From JAJYTI01 sp035302145 (GTDB lineage: Bacteria > Bacteroidota > Bacteroidia > Flavobacteriales > Flavobacteriaceae): a stretch of 29,634 nucleotides of DNA. The translations under genes were made by a program, and so were the position numbers. Below, piece by piece: positions 16,233 through 22,896 of this stretch (position 1 is the first letter of the stretch; every line of letters begins with the position of its first letter). The DNA is taken from positions 1 to 29,634 of the forward strand of contig DATGSX010000048.1 in assembly GCA_035302145.1 (NCBI GenBank), read 5' to 3'. The notes beneath the pieces were generated by a model. That model saw nothing but the letters and a program-made list of their open reading frames with translations. It was not told the origin of the DNA and made no database searches.

Positions 16233-17951
16233 TTATTTAAATCCAATAGCGGTATTCGATTGTTTCAATCCAATTTTCTCTGTTTCGCATAATTCTTTGA
16301 GGGTGTCGAAAACATTCACCTCCTCTTCTAATATGTGGAGCATTGAAAGCTTGCGAAGCACATTTTCTATCTCCCCTCCACTCAGGTCAAACTTCTCTGA
16401 TAGTTTTTCTGCTTGGCTTTTGGTTAGCTCTTGTAGTTTAGATTTCCAAATCTGCTGTTGCGCTTTTGCTTCTGGTCGATTAAACTCAATTTTGAATAAA
16501 AATCTACGTTCAAAGGCCGGATCCAAGGATTTCTCTAGGTTGGTAGTAGCAAACAGGATGCCCTCAAAGTCCTCTAAACAGTCTAGAAAAATGTTCTGAA
16601 TCGCATTGTCCGTAGACTGCGAAGTGTTTTCTGTATTGGCCTGACGTGTGCCCAGAATAGCATCGGCTTCGTTCAGCAATAGGATGGGCATTCTTTTTTG
16701 GCCTTGGCATAAGCTTTTATAATTTTCGAACAGCTCTTTTACTTTTTTCTGGCTTTCTCCATACCACATGCTTTTTAGATCGGTAAGGTCTACTTTCCAA
16801 ATCGCTCTACCGGTTTCCTTTGCTATTTGATAAACGCTTTCGGTTTTTCCTGTACCTGGCACGCCATATAACAAGGTGCAAATCCCTGTACGCATTCCTT
16901 GCTGTTGCAGACGTATGATAATATTTTTATGGTTCTTATATTTCAGGTAATTCCTTACCGAAGTTATCTGCTGGTCTTCCGCTGGGTTATAGAATAATTC
17001 TTTCTTTACAATGTCCTCTGGCTTCAGCAACATAGTGGCCTTTCCCATCTCGGCTAAACTTATTTTTATCCCCAAAGGCTCTAGTGTTTTCTGCGCCTTT
17101 TCTGTGAGTTTTACACGAGCTTCGCTAATATGACCACCTGAGGTAAATTCCAACCACTTATCGGCTATCAACGAACTACTTCCTTTTTGCAAGGTGTTGT
17201 TGAAATGCACTCTTTCAATCGCTCGATGAAAAACGGAATAGCCTAATCTATCTACCTTTACATTTAATCGTCCACGTAGGTTTAAATCGACCATAGCGGT
17301 AAACCAAATTTTTTCGAAGTCCTTTAAATCCAAATTTGCTATAGTGGTGCATAAAGGACTATGTGTATTATTCTGTAAAAACTCATGCAAGGCTTTTGCT
17401 AAATGTTGGGTAGGCATATCATTACGATCTCGGTTTTCAATCATTTCGCCCATCTCCATCAAAATTTCTACGGGATCGGTTTTCTTTTTTGATTCGACCT
17501 GCTCTATCGGCTTGTTTTCAAGTATCGCATTATAGACCCTATCCGTAACTTGGTAGTACACTCTTCTATTCTCTCTTCCCGATCTATATCTAGGTGATGT
17601 TTCTAAATACCCTCTTTTGATTAAGGCTTTAAAGTTCTCTTCAAATTTATATAGCACCACTGGGTTGCATCTAAAATACCTAGCTATATCTTCCCGATCT
17701 ACAGAACTTCTTTCAGCCGAAAGATTAAATACGGCCACCATGAAGGCGGTGTCTATCGTTTTGGTTTTAAAATAGCTATCTAAGTACATAATCGCTTTGG
17801 CTTGCGCAATCTTGTGCATGTCAAGCTTAAAGTTCTCTAAAAGCATAGCGGCATTAATAATTGCGTCAATAGGAGTCTCGATAACTAAGTCGTCACTCTT
17901 AAACGCTTCGTAGTCGGAGTCCGAAAATGGTAGGTGATGTAGTCTGTGCAT
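16233..17951 (-). CDS. AAA+ ATPase with N-terminal winged-helix region
   Basis: This 572-residue protein has a helical N-terminus and a winged-helix-like segment (about 60-150: VDREDIARYFRCN, then LIKRGYLE and RRVYYQVTD). A classic single AAA+ module follows: Walker A GVPGTGKT at 363-370, WYGESQKK after it, Walker B LLLNEAD (Asn427, Glu428), sensor-1 FATTNLEKS and arginine finger FERRF. The DE of Walker B is NE, which I believe is usual in this bacterial family, so activity is likely kept. The module resembles CDC48/FtsH-type remodelers without a protease domain. It heads a minus-strand set with two paralogous unknown proteins and a small one. The winged helix suggests DNA or protein docking. 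Role: ATP-driven remodelling of an unknown partner. Confidence 0.8.
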   Translation of the reverse strand: MHRLHHLPFSDSDYEAFKSDDLVIETPIDAIINAAMLLENFKLDMHKIAQAKAIMYLDSYFKTKTIDTAFMVAVFNLSAERSSVDREDIARYFRCNPVVLYKFEENFKALIKRGYLETSPRYRSGRENRRVYYQVTDRVYNAILENKPIEQVESKKKTDPVEILMEMGEMIENRDRNDMPTQHLAKALHEFLQNNTHSPLCTTIANLDLKDFEKIWFTAMVDLNLRGRLNVKVDRLGYSVFHRAIERVHFNNTLQKGSSSLIADKWLEFTSGGHISEARVKLTEKAQKTLEPLGIKISLAEMGKATMLLKPEDIVKKELFYNPAEDQQITSVRNYLKYKNHKNIIIRLQQQGMRTGICTLLYGVPGTGKTESVYQIAKETGRAIWKVDLTDLKSMWYGESQKKVKELFENYKSLCQGQKRMPILLLNEADAILGTRQANTENTSQSTDNAIQNIFLDCLEDFEGILFATTNLEKSLDPAFERRFLFKIEFNRPEAKAQQQIWKSKLQELTKSQAEKLSEKFDLSGGEIENVLRKLSMLHILEEEVNVFDTLKELCETEKIGLKQSNTAIGFK

Positions 17952-17968
17952 AAGTACAATGTTTTATG

Positions 17969-17976
17969 CAAAGTTA
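17969..17976 (-). promoter_or_regulatory. Candidate -7 element of the AAA+ operon (TAACTTTG)
   Basis: Read on the minus strand, TAACTTTG fits TAnnTTTG and lies 17 bp before the ATG at 17951. A TTTG at 17991-17994 could be the -33 element, but the 14-bp spacer is shorter than the usual 17-20. Confidence 0.4.
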
Positions 17977-18269
17977 TATGTCACCTCCGCCAAAAGATGT
18001 CGGTGTGAAAAACTATTTTAATTAAAGTGTGAAATCGCGCTAAAAACGCAAGATATCAAGGCTAAAACCTCAACATGAGTTAACTGTAATCAAAATATTT
18101 TCTTAAAGTGCAGGGGGTTTGGTATATTTGAGATGGTTAGGATAGAATACTATCAGATTGGGAAGTGTATTATCTAAAGGTTTTTTATTTATTGATTGTC
18201 CGTAAAGTATCGTATAGTTTTGAATTGTAACTATTCTGTATAAAGTTACTAACAACAAACAGTTACTTT

Positions 18270-18301
18270 CATCTGCGTTAATCTGCGGGATCTGCGGGAA
18301 A
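18270..18301. repeat. Inverted copy of the cgcagat extragenic repeat
   Basis: This reads ctgcgttaatctgcggga with a second tctgcgggaa, the reverse complement of the blocks at 13617-13778. The two sites bracket the AAA+ cluster. Confidence 0.7.
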
Positions 18302-18443
18302 GCTTTCATATTTATATGATTATGTTTCTACAGGTTTTTCACTCATTTGACAAAAGCAGCTAGACAATTTATTTAAAGAACTTTCAGATGTCCGACACAT
18401 TTTGGCGATGTGTATGCCAATCTTTACAAGAAAAACATTCATT

Positions 18444-19367
18444 ATGAATTATACCATGTTACGAAGGCTAGAGCTGTTAATAGACTTATTGCGCTATAGG
18501 CCTGGGCTGAATAAAGACGAGATAATTGAATTGTTTAAACAGCAAGAAAGGGAGCTTACGGAACGAACGCTAGAGCGAGCTTTAAGTGTTTTAAGAGGAG
18601 AGTTTCAGATTTATGTAGATTATAATAGAGCCAAGAAAGGGTATTTCTTAAGCACAGAAAACCAAGAACGCATTCAAAACCTATTGAAGTTTTTTGAGTT
18701 GATCCATCTTGGCGAACTTATCAAACAAGGTTTAGAGGATTTTGACACCATACGGGATAAAATTGAATTAGAAGACTCTTCCAATTTAAAAGGTATTGGC
18801 CAACTAAAAGATATCTTATTGGCCATTAAGAAAAAGAAGAGAATTCATTTCACCCACGAAAACTATATCGAAGGAACCCGTAGAGAGTACACGATTACTC
18901 CATTACTTCTAAAAGAACATGCCAACCGTTGGTATGTAGTAGGCGTTCCTCAAAACGGAAAGATTATCCTCACTTTTGGAATAGATAGAATGCGGGAGTT
19001 AAAAGTCGGAAAGATATCAAAAGTAAAACGTAAAGATTTCGAAGCACAGCTAGATCAGTTCATCAACATTATCGGACTAAACTATAAGGAGCACGACAAA
19101 GTGGAAAAAATCGTGCTGAAAGTAACTTCCAAGCAGATCAAATACCTCGATAGCCTTCCGCTACACCATTCTCAAAATATCGAAATAGAAGAAGGTGCAA
19201 AATATGGCCTTGTTACGTACTATCTAATTCCCAACTACGAATTTGAAATGGAGATTCTAAAGCTAAAATCCAAAGCAGAAGTCCTAGAGCCAGCATGGTT
19301 TCGAGACAAAATAAAAGATATTATTACAGACATGTTAGCCAACTATGAAGTGGTGAATAAAAACTAA
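18444..19367 (+). CDS. WYL-domain transcriptional regulator with N-terminal HTH
   Basis: This protein is 307 residues from the ATG at 18444. A longer reading from TTG at 18402 adds 14 residues unlike the family start, so I prefer the ATG. The N-terminal 60 residues (MLRRLELLIDLLRYRPGLN, then ERTLERALSVLRGEF) form a winged-helix DNA-binding unit. The WYL domain lies at about 133-170 (KKRIHFTHENY, ITPLLLKEHANRWYVVGV), with a C-terminal WCX-like part. WYL proteins such as BrxR and CapW control defence operons and respond to nucleic-acid or nucleotide ligands (family knowledge). The next gene, a nuclease, starts 18 bp downstream, so they form an operon. It likely controls that gene and perhaps the divergent AAA+ operon. 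Confidence 0.85.
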   Translation: MNYTMLRRLELLIDLLRYRPGLNKDEIIELFKQQERELTERTLERALSVLRGEFQIYVDYNRAKKGYFLSTENQERIQNLLKFFELIHLGELIKQGLEDFDTIRDKIELEDSSNLKGIGQLKDILLAIKKKKRIHFTHENYIEGTRREYTITPLLLKEHANRWYVVGVPQNGKIILTFGIDRMRELKVGKISKVKRKDFEAQLDQFINIIGLNYKEHDKVEKIVLKVTSKQIKYLDSLPLHHSQNIEIEEGAKYGLVTYYLIPNYEFEMEILKLKSKAEVLEPAWFRDKIKDIITDMLANYEVVNKN

Positions 19368-19385
19368 AAAGCCTATTGTAAACCT

Positions 19386-21350
19386 ATGACACAACCACGT
19401 TATTTAACCAAATCCCGTTTTAAACTGGCATTGGACTGCCCTACTAAACTCTACTATACGCGCAAACCGGAATACGAAAACCAAAGTGAGACCGATACTT
19501 TTTTACAAGCTTTAGCTCAAGGAGGGTTTCAAGTAGAAGAATTAGCCCGAATGCAATATCCAAAAGGCGTAGCTATTGTAGGTGATGATTTTAATTATGA
19601 CTTGGTGGCTACACGTACCGAAGAATTACTAAAACAGGAAAATGTCGTAATTTTCGAACCTGCCTTTTTAGTGGATGGCTTGTTTATCCGTGTGGATATT
19701 TTGGTAAAGAAAGGAAATAACATTCAGCTAATTGAAGTAAAGGCAAAGTCAATAAGTAGCGAGAGACACACTTCGTTTATCAAAAGAGGTAGGATTCCAG
19801 GTGGATGGGATGTGTACTTATACGATATCGCTTTTCAGAAATATGTTATGCAACTGGCTTATCCGCAATGGCAAATAGCCTCTTCTCTATTATTAGTTGA
19901 TAAAGATGCTACCTGTACGGTCGATGGCTTGAATCAGTATTTTAAGATAGTAGAAAACAGTGATAACCGCACTGGCATTCTAGTAAAAGAAGGACTTACC
20001 AAAGATGATTTAGGCGAACCCATTCTATGTACCATTTCCGTTGATGAAGAAATGGATTTTATACAACAAGAAAATCCGCTAAACCCCATGCAGTCTTTCG
20101 AAGAGATGGTGCATTATTTTAAAGAGCAGTATGCCAACGATACTAAGATTAACACCCTTATCGGTAGGCATTGCAAAGACTGTGAGTTTAAAACAGACGA
20201 TGCTACCTATAAAAGCGGCTATCATGAATGCTGGCAAGAACAAACCAAGCTATCTATAGAGAAGATAAACCAACCAAAGGTATGGGATGTATGGAACTTT
20301 AGAAGAAGTGCTAGATTGGTCGAGGAAGGAAAGCTCTTTATGAAGGAACTCACCGAAAATGACGTTGGTGTAGAACCAGCAGCTGGTAGAATGAGCACCT
20401 CAGAACGTCGATGGATTCAAATCGAAAAACAAATTTCGGGAGATACTACCCCCTATATAGAACTAGATGATCTGCGTGACGAATTAGCCTCTTGGAAGTT
20501 CCCGCTTAACTTTATTGATTTTGAAACCACTGCCGTAGCCCTCCCATTTACAGCTGGAAGAAAACCATACGAACAGCTGGCTTTTCAGTTTAGCCACCAC
20601 ATTGTTTATGAGGATGGTAGCGTAGAACACTTCAATGAATACCTTAATACAGAAATTGGCGTTTTCCCGAACTTTGATTTTATCCGAGCATTAAAGAAAT
20701 CCTTAGAAATTAATGACGGTAGTATTTTCAGATACCATAATCACGAAAACACCATCGTCAACGTTATCTACAACCAACTCAAAATTTCGGATGAAGAAGA
20801 TAAAGAGGAATTAATGGACTTCATCCAAAGCATCAGTCATAACACTGGAAGCAACGCAGACACTTGGACAGGTGATAGAGATATGATTGATTTATATCAA
20901 ATCGTATTGAAATATTACTACAACCCAGAAATGGGCGGCTCCAACTCGATTAAAGACGTATTACCTGCAGTTCTAAATTCAAGTGCCCACTTAAAAGAAA
21001 AGTACTGTCAACCTATCTCGAAAATAGGAATAAGTAGCTTGAATTTTGATAAAGACTACATCTTCTTAGAATATGAAAACGGCAAGGCGGTAAGTCCGTA
21101 CCAATTACTACCACCAATCTTTGATGATTGGGATAAAGATAGTCTAGAAGCAGCCATCACCGAAATAGAAGGAATAAGCGACGGAGGTGCTGCCTTAACA
21201 GCATATGGAAAATTACAGTTCGAAGAAGTGCCAGAGGAAGAAGTAAAAGCTATTAGAGAAGGTCTATTGCGCTACTGTGAACTAGATACCTTGGCCATGG
21301 TGATGATTTATGAGTGTTTTAGGGAGGTAGTGAGACGTGAGGCAAGTTGA
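19386..21350 (+). CDS. DUF2779-type fusion of Cas4-like Fe-S nuclease and DEDD-like exonuclease
   Basis: This 654-residue protein has two nuclease-like halves. The N-terminal half has a PD-(D/E)XK core: RVDILV (Asp104) and IEVKAKS (Glu117, Lys119). Four cysteines, Cys18, Cys263, Cys266 and Cys282, are placed as in Cas4 and AddB, where they hold a 4Fe-4S cluster. The C-terminal half starts with NFIDFET (Asp378, Glu380), the ExoI motif of DEDD exonucleases/RNase H-like folds. It has a later GDRDMIDLY and a final YCELDTLAMV acid, as in DUF2779 proteins. It probably acts on DNA or RNA ends in the cytoplasm. Only the WYL regulator shares its operon; no Cas1/Cas2 is near, so it is not part of a CRISPR adaptation set. 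The motifs are seen; the substrate and physiological role are unknown. Confidence 0.83.
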   Translation: MTQPRYLTKSRFKLALDCPTKLYYTRKPEYENQSETDTFLQALAQGGFQVEELARMQYPKGVAIVGDDFNYDLVATRTEELLKQENVVIFEPAFLVDGLFIRVDILVKKGNNIQLIEVKAKSISSERHTSFIKRGRIPGGWDVYLYDIAFQKYVMQLAYPQWQIASSLLLVDKDATCTVDGLNQYFKIVENSDNRTGILVKEGLTKDDLGEPILCTISVDEEMDFIQQENPLNPMQSFEEMVHYFKEQYANDTKINTLIGRHCKDCEFKTDDATYKSGYHECWQEQTKLSIEKINQPKVWDVWNFRRSARLVEEGKLFMKELTENDVGVEPAAGRMSTSERRWIQIEKQISGDTTPYIELDDLRDELASWKFPLNFIDFETTAVALPFTAGRKPYEQLAFQFSHHIVYEDGSVEHFNEYLNTEIGVFPNFDFIRALKKSLEINDGSIFRYHNHENTIVNVIYNQLKISDEEDKEELMDFIQSISHNTGSNADTWTGDRDMIDLYQIVLKYYYNPEMGGSNSIKDVLPAVLNSSAHLKEKYCQPISKIGISSLNFDKDYIFLEYENGKAVSPYQLLPPIFDDWDKDSLEAAITEIEGISDGGAALTAYGKLQFEEVPEEEVKAIREGLLRYCELDTLAMVMIYECFREVVRREAS

Positions 21351-21367
21351 TCTTTGTCTTTCCTGTC

Positions 21368-21388
21368 ATCCCGAACTTGTTTCGGGAT
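21368..21388. terminator. Hairpin after the WYL-nuclease operon
   Basis: An 8-bp perfect stem (atcccgaa / ttcgggat) with a 5-base loop is followed by ctcattttt, 18 bp after the stop codon of the nuclease gene. It could end transcription. The same 'gtcatcccgaa...ttcgggat' block is a common extragenic repeat in this phylum, so it may be a repeat as well. Confidence 0.5.
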
Positions 21389-21437
21389 CTCATTTTTCGA
21401 AGAATGTTTCCTTCACTAGCTCAGGATTAAATGACAC

Positions 21438-21459
21438 TATCCCGTAAAGTGTGTAAGTT
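21438..21459. repeat. Left terminal inverted repeat of the right IS copy
   Basis: The sequence is TATCCCGTA followed by AAGTGTGTAAGTT. It matches the reverse complement of 22751-22772 except at three bases in the middle. Confidence 0.8.
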
Positions 21460-21484
21460 TAAAAATTAGAGGGTTCGGATTTTC

Positions 21485-22682
21485 TTATAATCGGACCCTT
21501 TCTTCAAATATAATTAAAAATTGATTTAAAATAATGCCCCAGTTTCGAATAGGTTTGTTCCATTTTTTAGTTGACTCTCGCAATGCTAGAAAAACAGATT
21601 TCATAACCGCCTCATCTGTAGGGAATGACAGTTTGTTTTTAGTGTATTTTCTAATTTTTCCATTCAAGTTTTCTATTAAATTAGTTGTGTAAATAATTGT
21701 TCTTATCTCTACTGGGAATTCAAAGAATACAGTTAAGTCCTCCCAGTTGTTCTGCCAGCTTTGCACTGCATATTTATACTTATCGCCCTCACTTCTTGTC
21801 AAAGTCTTTCAAAGCAGCTTCAGCCGCCTGTCTGTTTGGTGCAGTATAGATTGCCTTCTGATCTTTAGAAAACTCTCTTTTGTCTTTCCATACAACATAA
21901 CGACTCGCATTTCTTATTTGGTGAACCACACATATTTGTGTTCTAGACTCTGGAAATACACTCCTGATAGTATCTGTAAATCCGTTTAAGTTATCAGTAG
22001 CTGTTATTAAAATATCTTCTAAGCCTCTAACTTTCATATCTGTAAGAACGCTCATCCAGAAAGAGGAACTTTCGTTTTTACCTAACCATAAGCCTAAAAC
22101 CTCTTTTAAACCATCCTGACGCAGCCCCACAGCTATATAAATAGTCTTGTTTATTACCTTAGAGTTTTCTCTTACTTTAAAAACAATCCCATCCATCCAA
22201 ACAATAAGGTAGACTGGCTCTAAAGGCCTGTTTTGCCAAGCCATGATATCATCTGTTATTTTATCGGTAATACGCGATATAGTAGTAGTAGACAGGTTGA
22301 ATCCATAGATCTCACGCATCTGTTCTTCTATATCGCTATTGCTCATTCCCTTGGCATAGAGCGATATAATAACATTCTCAACACCGTCTATCATATTACC
22401 ACGCTTAGGAACAATCAATGGATTGAAAGTCGATTTTCTGTCTCTGGGAACTAGAATCTCAGTTTCACCTAAAGAGGTTTTAATCTTTTTCTTTCCGTAG
22501 CCATTACGAGCATTATCTGTTTTAGCTTTACTATGTTTATCATAGCCTAAATGAGCATCGAGCTCCCCTTCAAGTATTTTCTCAATGCCACGAGTTTGGA
22601 CTTGTTTAAGAAAGTTTGTCAGTTCTTGACCAGTAGTAAACTGCTTAAGGAACTCATCGGATAAAAAGTCGTCTTTTTTCAT
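21485..22682 (-). pseudogene. IS256-family transposase broken by a +1 frameshift
   Basis: The first part reads from the ATG at 22682 for 297 residues (catalytic Asp164 in WMDGIVF and Asp230 in TATDNLNGF) and stops at 21789-21791 after DFDKK. The rest, with the catalytic Glu (NLIENLNG) near 21671-21673, continues in another frame to 21485. Comparison with the left copy shows one extra base at about 21788-21792: there the intact reading is DKKWGGKYKY. The catalytic triad is therefore split. A programmed shift is unlikely, since the intact copy needs none and no slippery run is present. The element could still be moved by the intact transposase acting in trans. Confidence 0.85.
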
Positions 22683-22750
22683 AATGTGTATAAATTAATA
22701 GTTATCAAAAATATAAAGGATAAAGTATTAAAAAATTACCCTTAAATCTT

Positions 22751-22772
22751 AACTTACACACTTAGAGGGATA
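22751..22772. repeat. Right terminal inverted repeat of the right IS copy
   Basis: It starts AACTTACACACTT and ends GGGATA, as in the left copy at 1127-1148. Confidence 0.8.
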
Positions 22773-22816
22773 CTCCCAATTTTAAATCATGTACACATCC
22801 CCAGTCACCCTCACAT

Positions 22817-22895
22817 CCTCACACCTCACACCTCACACCTCACACCTCACACCCTCGCTCACTCGCATCCTCGTCCCCTCGCCCCCTCGCACCCA
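22817..22895. repeat. C-rich simple repeat: five cctcaca units and a ccctcg/cactcac tail
   Basis: Five perfect 7-bp units (cctcaca) fill 22817-22851. Degenerate ccctcg and cactca runs reach the stop codon of the DnaE gene at 22897. There is almost no G on this strand. The strand bias resembles the tract at 13779-13844. Confidence 0.7.
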
Positions 22896-22896
22896 C

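Larger units (their letters stand above)
17952..18443. other. 492-bp divergent intergenic region between AAA+ operon and WYL operon
   Basis: This stretch holds the likely promoters of both sets, an inverted repeat GTAACT-N11-AGTTAC at 18227-18249 that could be a regulator site, and one inverted copy of the cgcagat extragenic repeat (18270-18301). A TATATTTG on the plus strand at 18123-18130 matches the Bacteroidota -7 pattern but lies 314 bp from the WYL start. No small gene is supported; the 68-codon ORF across it is built partly from the repeat. Confidence 0.5.
21433..22777 (-). mobile_element. IS256-family insertion sequence, right copy (complete, inactive)
   Basis: The element is about 1345 bp with imperfect terminal inverted repeats: 21438-21459 at the left and 22751-22772 at the right, with 19 of 22 positions matching. 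Beyond them five more bases on each side probably belong to the element, since those at the right end recur in the left copy. I see no convincing target-site duplication: the flanks read gattaaat and aattttaa. It is oriented like the left copy and lies between the WYL-nuclease operon and the polymerase cassette. Confidence 0.85.

Noticed and set aside
18103..18309. Small 68-codon minus-strand gene
   Set aside because: Its start lies within the cgcagat extragenic repeat (FPQIPQINAD-type translation), and the rest has no protein-like pattern.
19386..21350. Cas4 of a CRISPR adaptation module
   Set aside because: Residues match a Cas4-like fold, but the protein is far longer, has a C-terminal DEDD-like domain, and has no Cas1, Cas2 or repeats nearby.
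21485..22682. Programmed ribosomal frameshift in the right transposase
   Set aside because: The left copy encodes the same region in one frame, and there is no slippery homopolymer at the break, so a simple insertion mutation fits better.
21423..22787. Target-site duplication of the right IS copy
   Set aside because: The flanks share taaat-like AT-rich strings but do not match as direct repeats at the element borders.
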